From Roseomonas gilardii (GTDB lineage: Bacteria > Pseudomonadota > Alphaproteobacteria > Acetobacterales > Acetobacteraceae): a stretch of 52,461 nucleotides of DNA. Positions 5,795 to 13,925 of the stretch are shown here, piece by piece. Every line of letters starts with the position of its first letter. Position 1 is the first letter of the stretch. The notes beneath the pieces are model-generated. The model did no database searches, had not been told where the DNA came from, and saw only the letters and a program-made list of their open reading frames with translations. The position numbers and the translations under genes are program-made. Where the stretch lies: the NCBI RefSeq assembly GCF_001941945.1, contig NZ_CP015587.1, positions 1 through 52,461 of the forward strand, read 5' to 3'.

Positions 5795-7993
5795 CTACGG
5801 AACCAGCCACTCCCGGAGCTTCGACCAGCGCCGGCGCATGCCCTGGTTGCGCACGGCGATCGCCAGGGCCCGCCGCTGCCCGAGCAGGACCACCAGCTTC
5901 CGGCCCCGGGTCACGCCGGTGTAGAGCAGCTTGCGCGCCAGCATCGCATAGTGCTGCGTGCTGAGCGGGATCACCACCGCCGGGTACTCCGAGCCCTGGG
6001 CCTTGTGGATGGTGGTGGCGTAGGCCAGCACCAGCTCGTCCAGCTCCCCGAAGCCGTAGGCGACCTCCCGCCCGTCGAAGACCACCGTGAGCTCGCCCTC
6101 CTCCAGGTCCTCGCCCGTGATCACCCCGAGGTCGCCGTTGAACACCTCCCGGTCGTAGCTGTTGGCCACCTGCATGACCTTGTCGCCGGGTCCGAAGGTC
6201 CAGCCGAAGCGCTCGACCCGCAACTCGCCGGGTGGGTTCAGCGCCGCCTGCAGCGCGGCGTTCAGCGCCCGGGCCCCCAGCCCGCCCCGGTTCATCGGGC
6301 AGAGCACCTGCACGTCGCGGATGGGATCCAGCCCGAAGCGCGCCGGGATGCGCTCGCTCACCAGGGTGAGCAGCTTGCGCACACCCTCCTCCGGCTCCTC
6401 CGCCCCGACGAAGAAGAAATCGCTGCCCGCCGTCGCCTCGAGCTCCGGCAGCTGACCGCGGTTGATGCGGTGGGCACTGGTCACGATCCGGCTCTCGGCC
6501 GCCTGGCGGAACACCTCGCTCAGCCGCACCACCGGCACGGCGTCCGAGGCGATGATGTCGGCCAGCACCTGCCCGGGGCCCACCGAGGGCAGCTGATCCA
6601 CGTCGCCCACCAGCAGCAGCGCCGCCTCGTCGGGCAGCGCCCGCAGCAGGGCGCGCATCAGCGGCACGTCCACCATCGAGGTCTCGTCGGCCACCAGCAG
6701 CTGGCAGGCCAGCGGGTTCGTCTCGTCGCGCTTGAACCCACCGGTCTTCGGATCGCTCTCCAGCAGCCGGTGGATGGTCCACGCCTCCAGCCCCGTGCTC
6801 TCGCTCAGGCGCCTGGCCGCGCGCCCTGTCGGGGCGCAGAGCGCCACCTCCACCCCCTTGGCCCGGATCACCCGCAGGATGGCGTTCACCAGCGTGGTCT
6901 TGCCCACGCCCGGGCCGCCGGTGATCACCAGCACCTTGGAAGAGAGGGCCAGCCGCAGTGCCTCGCGCTGGCTCGCCGCCAGGGCCAGCCCGGTCCGCTT
7001 CTCCACCCAGGGGATCGCCCGGTCGGCATCGATGGCGGGCCAGGGTTGCCGGCCTGCGGCCAGCCGCCGCAGCCGCCCGGCGATCGCCTGCTCGGCGCGG
7101 TACAGCCCGGCCAGGAACACGCAAGGCTCACCCTCCAGCGTGTCGGCCACCACCTCGCCGGCTTCGAGTTCGAGAGTGAGAGCCGCCTCGATCAGTTCGG
7201 CCGGCACCTCCAGCAGCTTGCCCGCGAGCGCGGTCAGCTCGCCCACCGGCAGGCCGCAATGGCCCTCACCGGTGGCCTCGGCCAGGGCGAAGGAGATCCC
7301 GGCGCGGACCCGGATCGTCGCCGTGGGCTCGATGCCGAGCCTGCCCGCCACGGTATCGGCGGTACGAAAGCCGATGCCGCGGATGTCGCGCGCCAGGCGG
7401 TAGGGGTTGCCGGTGATCACCTCCACGGCCCGCGCGCCGTAGGTCTTGTAGATCCGCACCGCCCGCGAGGTGCCCACCCCGTTGGCATGGAGGAACAGCA
7501 TGATCTCGCGGATCACCTTCTGCCCGGCCCAGCCGGCGACGATGCGCGCCGCCCGCCTGGGGCCGATGCCGGTGACCTCGCGCAGCCGGGCGGGCTCGGC
7601 CTCGATCAGCTCGAACACCGCCTCGCCGAAGGCCGCCACCAGCCTGGCCGCGTAGACCGGGCCGATGCCGCGGATCATGCCCGAGCCCAGGTACTTCTCG
7701 ATGCCCTCGCGCGTGGTGGGCTGGGTGGCCTTGAGGAAGCCTGCCTTGAACTGCAGGCCGTGGACGCGGTCGTTGACCCAGGCGCCCGACATCTGCACCC
7801 ACTCGCCAGCCGAGATCGAGGCGGCGTGGCCCACCACGGTGACAAGGTCGCGCTGCCCGCGCGCCTTGACCCACAGCACGCAGAAGCCGTTCTCGGCGTT
7901 GTGGTAGGTGACGCGCTCCACCAGCCCGGCCAGCGCCTCGGTGGGCGGGCCACGGTCCGCCGGGGCAGGGGAGGGGGCCGCGGTGCCGAGCAT
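5795..7993 (-). CDS. recD2: RecD2-type SF1B DNA helicase
   Basis: A 732-aa RecD-like helicase with the long N-terminal region typical of RecD2 (no RecBC partner). Helix-hairpin-helix repeats occur around residues 105-215 (GIGPVYAARL, VTGIGPRRAARI, RGIGFRTAD). Walker A is GGPGVGKTT (about 359-367), motif II DETSMVD (about 436-442), motif III GDVDQLPSVGPG, and the C-terminus carries TIHKAQGSEYP and LLYTGVTRGRK. RecD2 is a 5'-3' helicase in repair and fork processing. It stands alone between the BrnT module and the DUF4160 pair. The long plus-strand open frame opposite it is a codon-bias shadow. Confidence 0.95.
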   Translation of the reverse strand: MLGTAAPSPAPADRGPPTEALAGLVERVTYHNAENGFCVLWVKARGQRDLVTVVGHAASISAGEWVQMSGAWVNDRVHGLQFKAGFLKATQPTTREGIEKYLGSGMIRGIGPVYAARLVAAFGEAVFELIEAEPARLREVTGIGPRRAARIVAGWAGQKVIREIMLFLHANGVGTSRAVRIYKTYGARAVEVITGNPYRLARDIRGIGFRTADTVAGRLGIEPTATIRVRAGISFALAEATGEGHCGLPVGELTALAGKLLEVPAELIEAALTLELEAGEVVADTLEGEPCVFLAGLYRAEQAIAGRLRRLAAGRQPWPAIDADRAIPWVEKRTGLALAASQREALRLALSSKVLVITGGPGVGKTTLVNAILRVIRAKGVEVALCAPTGRAARRLSESTGLEAWTIHRLLESDPKTGGFKRDETNPLACQLLVADETSMVDVPLMRALLRALPDEAALLLVGDVDQLPSVGPGQVLADIIASDAVPVVRLSEVFRQAAESRIVTSAHRINRGQLPELEATAGSDFFFVGAEEPEEGVRKLLTLVSERIPARFGLDPIRDVQVLCPMNRGGLGARALNAALQAALNPPGELRVERFGWTFGPGDKVMQVANSYDREVFNGDLGVITGEDLEEGELTVVFDGREVAYGFGELDELVLAYATTIHKAQGSEYPAVVIPLSTQHYAMLARKLLYTGVTRGRKLVVLLGQRRALAIAVRNQGMRRRWSKLREWLVP

Positions 7994-8129
7994 GCGCCTT
8001 CAGATAGGCGAGCAATAGTGTAGGTGCACCGGGCCCCTGCCTCCACCAGGATTGTTTGATCACCGAGGGAGTGAAGGCAGAGGTGCACCAGACGATCCAC
8101 GGGCGGTGGACTGGCTCAACAGCCTTGAG

Positions 8130-8149
8130 TAACCCATCTCGATGGGTTA
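8130..8149. promoter_or_regulatory. Perfect palindrome at the start of the DUF4160 gene
   Basis: TAACCCAT-CTCG-ATGGGTTA is a perfect 8-bp inverted repeat with a 4-bp centre. It overlaps the first possible start codon (8142). It looks like an operator and argues for the second ATG (8160) as the real start. Confidence 0.5.
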
Positions 8150-8159
8150 TGCTGTACTC

Positions 8160-8399
8160 ATGGTGACCGTGCTACGTGTCCACGGCCTGCGCGTGGTCAT
8201 CTATGTCAACGATCACGATCCTGCCCATGTGCATGTCTTCGGGGACGGTGAGGCCAAGATCAACCTGATCGGCAGGGGTGGTCTTCCGGAGCTGGTCTGG
8301 GCTGAGGGCATGAGCCGCGGCGAAGTTCGCCGCGCCATGCAGGCCATCACCGGGCAACAGGCCGTCTTGCTGGCGCGCTGGGGAGAGATCCATGGCTGA
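8160..8399 (+). CDS. DUF4160 protein (toxin-antitoxin-like pair)
   Basis: A 79-aa protein from the ATG at 8160 (85 aa if ATG 8142 is used). It has the core of the DUF4160 family: VVIYVNDHDPAHVHVFGDGEAKINL, then GMSRGEVRRAMQAI. DUF4160 genes are nearly always followed by a DUF2442 gene, as here (8-bp overlap). The pair is widely suspected to be a toxin-antitoxin-like module, but its activity is not established to my knowledge. The upstream palindrome fits autoregulation. Confidence 0.87.
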   Translation: MVTVLRVHGLRVVIYVNDHDPAHVHVFGDGEAKINLIGRGGLPELVWAEGMSRGEVRRAMQAITGQQAVLLARWGEIHG

Positions 8400-8793
8400 A
8401 CTGACCGACACGCAGATCGACGAGGCGCTGGCCCGGGGTGCGGCCGCGCGCCGGACGGAGCCCAGGGCCATTGCGGCACGCTATGACCGCCGGGCCGGGC
8501 GCGTGATCGTGGAACTGAGCAACGGCTGCACCTTTGCCTTCCCGGCACGCCTGGCGCAGGGACTGGAGAGGGCAACCGACGAGCAGCTGGCCGAGGTCGA
8601 GGTGCTGGGAACCGGCACGGGCCTGCACTGGGAGGCGCTCGATGCCGACCTCTCGGTCCCCGGTCTCCTGGCGGGACTGTTCGGCACCAGGGCCTTCATG
8701 GCCCGTCAGGCCGGGCGGGCTACGTCGCCTGCAAAAGCAGCGGCGGCGCGAGCCAACGGCGCCAGGGGAGGGCGGCCACGGAAATCCGCATGA
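8392..8793 (+). CDS. DUF2442 protein (partner of DUF4160)
   Basis: A 133-aa protein with the DUF2442 domain at about residues 25-85 (YDRRAGRVIVELSNGCTFAF, then GTGLHWEALDADLSVPGLLAGLFG). A basic, alanine/glycine-rich C-terminal tail ending RGGRPRKSA could contact nucleic acid. The start overlaps the DUF4160 gene, so the two are translated together. The function is unknown; it would be the antitoxin or DNA-binding half if the pair is a toxin-antitoxin system. Confidence 0.87.
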   Translation: MAELTDTQIDEALARGAAARRTEPRAIAARYDRRAGRVIVELSNGCTFAFPARLAQGLERATDEQLAEVEVLGTGTGLHWEALDADLSVPGLLAGLFGTRAFMARQAGRATSPAKAAAARANGARGGRPRKSA

Positions 8794-9221
8794 GGCTATT
8801 CGGACCAGGAACATTGGCTTGATAGCGTCAAAAGGCCAAACGGTGAGATGGCTTGCTGTAGACAGGTAGCTACAGCTCAGAAGACTGGTTTGCAGAACTT
8901 GGCTGATTGCGTGGCAATGACCGATGCAGCCGCCGCCAACGTTCCAGTCTGCATTTTGGGACGGTCTAGCGGTCAGCTTGGCGAGAAAAGAGACGAGCGG
9001 CGCGAGACGGCCCTGTGCAGGACCGCACCCCTGCCTGAGTAGCGCACAGGCCCCGGAGTGAGCGCGTGGCCGGCAGTCGGTCGGCATCATGAGGTTGGGG
9101 AAGGATGTGATGTGGGCGGTCGGCGAGCTTCTGATGCCCGCTTAACCACAGCTGACCCCGCCTCAATCGTGATAAGGCGAGGGCCAAGGACTGATGTGGC
9201 TGCCCGTCCCTCGGCATCTGC
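8794..9221. other. Non-coding stretch between the DUF2442 gene and the 60-aa gene
   Basis: In this 428-bp stretch I see no frame with protein-like composition, no IS motif and no RNA structure I can name. It may hold relic DNA. Confidence 0.4.
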
Positions 9222-9404
9222 TTAGTCGCGCCGACCATCCTTCTCATGCGCCACACCCTTGAAGGGCTTTCCATCCTGCCGCTGGTCCATGATGCGGCCC
9301 GTGTTGGTGTCGCGCTTGGCCCAGTTGCCGTTCTGCGGATTCTGGAACTGCGTGCGGTTGTCCACAGACCCGCGACGGAAGCCCTCTCCGGTGTTCTTAG
9401 CCAT
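9222..9404 (-). CDS. Conserved small hydrophilic protein
   Basis: A 60-aa protein beginning MAKNTGEGFRRGSVDNRTQF and continuing NPQNGNWAKRDTNTGRIMDQ, DGKPFKGVAHEKD. It belongs to a widespread family of tiny, highly polar proteins in proteobacteria that begin MAKNTG and carry an NWxKRDxxTGRxxxxKxDGxPFKGVxxE-like pattern. A good ribosome binding site (caggagaacg) precedes the start. The function is unknown. Its isolation between two loci and its opposite orientation to ietA suggest independent transcription. Confidence 0.75.
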   Translation of the reverse strand: MAKNTGEGFRRGSVDNRTQFQNPQNGNWAKRDTNTGRIMDQRQDGKPFKGVAHEKDGRRD

Positions 9405-9563
9405 TCTCGTTCTCCTGTTTCAGGCCGTCCTGGCCTTCCGCATCGCTACCCCACTCATGACGCAACTTTCAACCGGAAAACGCAACTTTTGTCTTCTATT
9501 ACACAACAAATTCTCTTATAAATGCACCAGTAAGACGAAATATCGCATCTGGAACTCGATGCC

Positions 9564-10781
9564 ATGGATCACTTTTCCATCGTTCAGGCGCTCTGCCGCA
9601 CGGCCCTGGCCAGCACGCCTGAAGTCTCCCCAGCGCTGCGCAAGCAGGTCGAACGCCTCCGAGATGCTCTGAAGGCGGAGGGCGATGAGAAGCAGGCCTC
9701 CTCCCTGGCGGCTATGCTGGCCTTGGCCGCCCGCCAGCATGAGATCACGCCAAGCCGCATTACCCAGTCACGCGCCGTAGTGTCAGGCGAGCAGCTGACA
9801 GCGACGTCTCCCCTACCGGTGGACCGGGAGACCTCGGCACCCCTGGTAGAGATCATCATGCCGGGGCAGCTCCGCGCGGAGCGGCCGATCTTCAATCAGA
9901 CCGTTGAGGGGGCCGTGGCAACCATCACGGACGAATGGCGCAACATGGAAGCGCTGTCCGCAGTTGGCGAGGAGCCGGCCCGCACTTGCTTGATCTACGG
10001 GGCGCCTGGGACCGGCAAAACGCACCTTGCGCTATGGCTGGCCAGCCAACTCGAATTGCCGGTGGTGCTCGCCAGGATCGATGGTCTCGTGTCGTCCTTC
10101 CTCGGCACCACGGCACGTAACCTCGGCAGCCTGTTCGCCTTTGCGAACCGGTATCGCTGCCTTCTGATGCTCGATGAATTCGATGCAGTGGCCAAGCTGC
10201 GCGACGACCCCCAGGAAGTCGGAGAGATCAAGCGCGTTGTAAACGCACTGCTGCAGAACCTGGACGGACGCCGTGAGGTGGGCTTGACCATCGGCATCAC
10301 GAATCATCCCAAGCTTCTGGATCCAGCAGTTTGGCGGCGCTTCGAAGTGCAGCTGCAAATCCCACTTCCCGACTTCAATGTGCGGGTTGAGATCGCGCGC
10401 CGCTTCATGCAGCCAGTGACCACCCCGGATAGCCACCTGCGACTGATTGCATGGTTCGCCGAGGGCGCTTCCGGGGCCGAGATCGAGGCCATCGTCCGCA
10501 CGTACAAGAAGGCTCGCGCCGTGCAGGGTTCAGGCGAGCAGGTGGGCATGCTTGAGACGTTGAGGCGGTTTGCTGCCCTTAACAGCGGCCGGGTGCAGGC
10601 CGAGCGTCTCACACTGCTCTCCGAAGATGGCAGGAAACTGGTCGAGGTTCTGCACAACGACAAGGAACTTAGATTTTCCTACTCAGATATCGGGGAAATC
10701 CTTGGTCGAGACAAATCAACGGTGAGCCGCCTCTTGGGAGGCACGACCGGCCGCAAGAAGAGGGAGATCGCTGATGGTTAG
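9564..10781 (+). CDS. ietA: IetA-type AAA+ ATPase with C-terminal HTH
   Basis: A 405-aa AAA+ ATPase. Walker A GAPGTGKT is at 146-153, Walker B LMLDEFDAV at about 201-209, and arginine-finger-like residues WRRFE at about 257-261. Near residues 368-392 a helix-turn-helix is visible (SYSDIGEILGRDKSTVSRLLG). It overlaps by 8 bp a subtilase gene. This pair matches ietAS, first described on Agrobacterium pTiC58 as a stability and incompatibility locus with the ATPase as antitoxin, and later reported as an anti-phage system. Here it probably restrains the protease partner. The C-terminal HTH hints at DNA binding or autoregulation. Confidence 0.85.
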   Translation: MDHFSIVQALCRTALASTPEVSPALRKQVERLRDALKAEGDEKQASSLAAMLALAARQHEITPSRITQSRAVVSGEQLTATSPLPVDRETSAPLVEIIMPGQLRAERPIFNQTVEGAVATITDEWRNMEALSAVGEEPARTCLIYGAPGTGKTHLALWLASQLELPVVLARIDGLVSSFLGTTARNLGSLFAFANRYRCLLMLDEFDAVAKLRDDPQEVGEIKRVVNALLQNLDGRREVGLTIGITNHPKLLDPAVWRRFEVQLQIPLPDFNVRVEIARRFMQPVTTPDSHLRLIAWFAEGASGAEIEAIVRTYKKARAVQGSGEQVGMLETLRRFAALNSGRVQAERLTLLSEDGRKLVEVLHNDKELRFSYSDIGEILGRDKSTVSRLLGGTTGRKKREIADG

Positions 10782-12879
10782 CCCAATTCAGATTGTCTTA
10801 AATCCTGAAAATTACGAGAAGGCCAGGGACGGAGGTGGTGGTGGCGCACACACGGACTTCTTCTTTGGGAAGGACGTAGAGTTCAAGCGTCATCAGCGCA
10901 CGCTGAACAAGCAACTCAATGGCCTCGCCGACGCCCTGAAAGCGCAGCGGGATACTGATCTTGGATACGTCAAGGTCAAGCTGCGGCGGGCGGCTTGGGC
11001 GAAGTCACATCGTCCATTTGCTCAGCTTTTCAAGGATCAGGTTACCCCACTCGTGGGAGGGCTCGATCTAGGTGAGCTGATCGTAGAAGCGAAGCCGGAC
11101 CCTCTTCGTAGAGTTGCTGGTAAAGTGCTGGAGGCGGAGCCACAAAGCAGGACGCACATCAATCCCCAGACAGGCAAGACTGAGCCATATCCGTCAGTGC
11201 TGCGCAGTGAAGTAGGCGCTGTCGAAAGCGTAAGCCTGTACGGACCAGAAGACCGGGTTGAGTTCTCGGTAGACACGGCGGTGGACTGGCTTTCCCGATC
11301 GGAAACGGGTGGTGCCTACGAAGTTGAGCTTTTCACCAATGTCCCTCCTCGAGCGAGCTGGGATGCGCTGATGCGCCCTCAGAGGCGCGAGAGCGGCACG
11401 GAGCTGAGGATCTCCGCATCGAGTGGTGGCGATCGCACTGTCCTAGCGCCTTTCTCGTCCAGCAAGCCGCTTCACGGTAGGCTGCTCCACTTCCTCAGCC
11501 ATCATCCCTTGGTGCGCAGCGTTGCTCTTCCCGGCATCATCGTGCGGGCCCCGGACCTACAGGGCTCCACGCAAGCTCAGCGCGGGTATCGATCCGTCCT
11601 CGACGGGTTCTTCAACGAGGTTGACCAAGCTGTCGGCGATGTCCGCCGGAGAAGCAGTGTTCGCATCTTCAACATGAGCCTCAATATCCAGAGGCCAGCG
11701 ACCCCCAAGCACTATAGCAGTGACGCTGCCCGACTGGACCAGATCGCTGACGAGCATGGGGCCCTTCTCTTCCTGTCGGCAGGCAATACCAGCCCGCAAG
11801 GGCAGCGTGCCGAGTGGCCCCGTGATCTGCGGGCTGCTCTCGGTACGATTGCCGCAGCCCGGGATGATGGTTTGCTCACGCCCGCAGAGAGCTTCCGCAG
11901 CGTCGCCGTCGCAGCAGTTAATCCGCCTGGCTGCACGACGTCAGTCTCCTTCGCGCCAGCTCGTTACAGCCGTCGCGGACCAGGCGTTCGGTCTGGCTTC
12001 AAGCCGGATCTGGCGCATGTCGGCGGCTCCGGCTCTCCCCAGGCCCCTATGGGGCACGGCCTGTTCTCGACTTCCCCGACAGGAGGTTGCATCGACGGCT
12101 GCGGGACGAGCTACGCCTCGCCGCTGGTGGCGAAGACGGCCGCGGTCCTGGATCACCTGATCGAGGGCGAGGTATCCCGCGAGACACTGGTGGCGCTGCT
12201 CGTCCACAATGCCAGCCTGCCTGAGCCACTACGGGCGAAGGAGACCGCGCTCGTAGCCCGCCACCTCGTCGGCTTCGGCGTTCCGGCTACGGCCGAAGCC
12301 ATCCTCAACTCAAGCGACCACGCGATCACACTCGTCTTCGCGTCGCGCATCAGGCCTGGACAGCAGATCGTCTTCCCCTTCCGCTGGCCTCCCTCCCTCA
12401 CCTTGGACGGGAAGTGCAGGGGGTATGCCAAGCTCTCCCTGGCGTCGAGCCCACCCCTCGATGCGCGCTACGGTGCTGAGGTGGTCCGCGTGAACATCGA
12501 GGCGGCCCTGCAGCAGCAGCAGAAGGATGGCAAGTGGATGGGCCGCCTGAAGCCCATTCACCTGCCATTGAAAGCCGAAGGCCACTCCTATGAGGCGGAG
12601 CGCATCGAGCACGAGTTCAAGTGGAGCCCGGTGAAGTCCTTCCAGCACGAGATGAAACAAGGGGTAGGGCCGAGCATCGATTGGCGTTTGAGGGTGGGCT
12701 ACATCACCCGCGCCAAGCAGCTGATGCCTGAGGAGGGTGTCCCGTTCACGGCCGTGCTGACGATTGCGGATCTCAAGGATGCTGCCCCCGTGTTCAACGA
12801 GATGCGGTTAGAGCTGCAGCGCCTCGGAGCGCGCATCGCTGATATTCGCACGGCCGCTCGTATCACCACACGTGTCTAG
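10774..12879 (+). CDS. ietS: IetS-type S8 subtilase (catalytic Asp/His region apparently missing)
   Basis: A 701-aa S8-family protein. The oxyanion-hole motif LSAGN (N338), YSRRGPG, KPDLAHVGG and the catalytic-serine motif GTSYASP (S446) are clear, followed by the long C-terminal part typical of IetS. Between the N-terminal domain (to about residue 255) and VRIFNMSLN (296-304) I find neither the expected D-x-G motif nor the H-G-T motif; only about 40 residues lie there. That suggests an in-frame deletion of the Asp/His region. The protein may be inactive as a protease, or the residues lie elsewhere. It is translationally coupled to ietA. Confidence 0.85.
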   Translation: MVSPIQIVLNPENYEKARDGGGGGAHTDFFFGKDVEFKRHQRTLNKQLNGLADALKAQRDTDLGYVKVKLRRAAWAKSHRPFAQLFKDQVTPLVGGLDLGELIVEAKPDPLRRVAGKVLEAEPQSRTHINPQTGKTEPYPSVLRSEVGAVESVSLYGPEDRVEFSVDTAVDWLSRSETGGAYEVELFTNVPPRASWDALMRPQRRESGTELRISASSGGDRTVLAPFSSSKPLHGRLLHFLSHHPLVRSVALPGIIVRAPDLQGSTQAQRGYRSVLDGFFNEVDQAVGDVRRRSSVRIFNMSLNIQRPATPKHYSSDAARLDQIADEHGALLFLSAGNTSPQGQRAEWPRDLRAALGTIAAARDDGLLTPAESFRSVAVAAVNPPGCTTSVSFAPARYSRRGPGVRSGFKPDLAHVGGSGSPQAPMGHGLFSTSPTGGCIDGCGTSYASPLVAKTAAVLDHLIEGEVSRETLVALLVHNASLPEPLRAKETALVARHLVGFGVPATAEAILNSSDHAITLVFASRIRPGQQIVFPFRWPPSLTLDGKCRGYAKLSLASSPPLDARYGAEVVRVNIEAALQQQQKDGKWMGRLKPIHLPLKAEGHSYEAERIEHEFKWSPVKSFQHEMKQGVGPSIDWRLRVGYITRAKQLMPEEGVPFTAVLTIADLKDAAPVFNEMRLELQRLGARIADIRTAARITTRV

Positions 12880-13181
12880 CTGCTTCGAAGCTTGTCGGTT
12901 ACTTTCGAACGTCTAGCGCGCCCGAGAGGGCGCATGCCGCTGATCCGCGAGCGGGCCAACATGACGGGGCTCGATCCGAAATTCTCCTTCCTCGTTCAGC
13001 TTACAAGTGATGCGGGCCGGCTAGATCGAACTACACCGGGCGCGAAGCAGCTGCTTCTACTGGCGGTGTCGCAATGTCCGCTTCGATTCCACGTCCGAAC
13101 TTGTGTAGGCGAGCGCCAATGTCGTGGAAGGGTCGTTTCAGATTGTGAGGTCTGGTCCCTCGCCGGACGGCGGGGGGGCCT
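12880..13181. other. Non-coding stretch between ietS and vapC
   Basis: In these 302 bp no gene is convincing. A GC-rich hairpin (ggggcc-ttca-ggcccc type) near 13170-13187 overlaps the end of vapC and could help end transcription, but it has no T-run. Confidence 0.35.
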
Positions 13182-13592
13182 TCAGGCCCCGGCCAGCCAA
13201 TCCTCGCAGCGCAGCCCCTCCACGCGGCCGAATTCGCCGAGGTTGCCCGTCACCACCACCAGCCCGCGGCTGCGCGCGTGGCCGGCGATCATCAGGTCGT
13301 AGGGACCGATCACCCTGCCCCGCCGCTCCAGGCTCGCCCGGATCTCGGCCGTGTGCGCCGCCGCGTCATCGTCGAAGGGCAGCACGCTCAGCCTGGCCAC
13401 GAAGCGCTCCACCTCGCGCCGCGTCTCCGCGGGCCTGGCCGAGCGCTCCGCCCCGTAGAGCAGCTCGTAGAGCACCACGTCCGAGGTGCAGAGCGCCGCG
13501 GCCTCCGCGTTGAAACGCCCCCGCAGACCGGCCGGGCGATCACGCAGCACCCGGATGCACAGGTTGGTGTCGAGCAGGTAGCGCAGCGTCAC
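13182..13592 (-). CDS. vapC: VapC-type PIN-domain toxin (second copy)
   Basis: A 136-aa PIN-domain ribonuclease read from the GTG at 13592. Acidic residues D8 (YLLDTNLCIRVL), E43 (VLYELLYGAE) and D99 (IGPYDLMIAGHA) and the end motif LVVVTGNLGEFGRVEGL define a VapC of the FitB/VapC1 branch. The GTG overlaps the vapB stop by four bases, giving translational coupling. A longer open frame upstream (to 13670) runs through vapB and is rejected. It is unrelated in detail to the VapC at 1412-1813. Confidence 0.93.
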   Translation of the reverse strand: MTLRYLLDTNLCIRVLRDRPAGLRGRFNAEAAALCTSDVVLYELLYGAERSARPAETRREVERFVARLSVLPFDDDAAAHTAEIRASLERRGRVIGPYDLMIAGHARSRGLVVVTGNLGEFGRVEGLRCEDWLAGA

Positions 13593-13813
13593 AGCGCCTC
13601 GCGTTCCTGCATCGCCGGCTGCCGCCGCTCGCCGAGGTCCAGGCCAGGGCCTGCGAAGAAGTCGTCCCACAGTGCGTCAGCCGGGGCGATGACGCGGCGG
13701 GGACCGTCGCGCAGGATCACCACCTCGCGCACGCCCTCGCCGAAGGCCACGCCCTTGGGCAGGCGCACGGCCTGGGAGCGGTTGGACAGGAACAGGGTCG
13801 TGCGGGCGGGCAT
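13589..13813 (-). CDS. vapB: VapB-type AbrB/SpoVT-fold antitoxin
   Basis: A 74-aa protein from the ATG at 13813 with the VapB/AbrB signature TTLFLSNRSQAVRLPKGVAF at residues 5-24. The C-terminal half (ALWDDFFAGPGLDLGERR) is the toxin-binding tail. GGAG lies just before the start. The upstream ATG at 13885 is rejected because it would include the operator repeats. Together with the GTGA-overlapping vapC it makes a classical vapBC operon. Confidence 0.93.
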   Translation of the reverse strand: MPARTTLFLSNRSQAVRLPKGVAFGEGVREVVILRDGPRRVIAPADALWDDFFAGPGLDLGERRQPAMQEREAL

Positions 13814-13825
13814 GCTCTTCTCCGT

Positions 13826-13845
13826 GTATATCCCGGCAGTATATC
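13826..13845 (-). promoter_or_regulatory. Direct-repeat operator candidate upstream of vapB
   Basis: GATATAC occurs twice on the minus strand (13845-13839 and 13832-13826), 13 bp apart start to start, immediately upstream of the vapB ribosome binding site. Its position suits autorepression by VapBC and may overlap the promoter. Confidence 0.45.
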
Positions 13846-13925
13846 TTTTCTGGATCGCCAGGAGCAAGCTTCGCCTGGGTCGCACCCCCTACCTGTCCCG
13901 GGGCTCCATCGTCCGGGAGCGCCAG

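Noticed and set aside
5483-8023. An 846-codon plus-strand open frame opposite recD2
   Set aside because: Its composition is proline-, arginine- and histidine-rich without domains, and the minus-strand gene has all RecD2 motifs. It is a GC-bias shadow.
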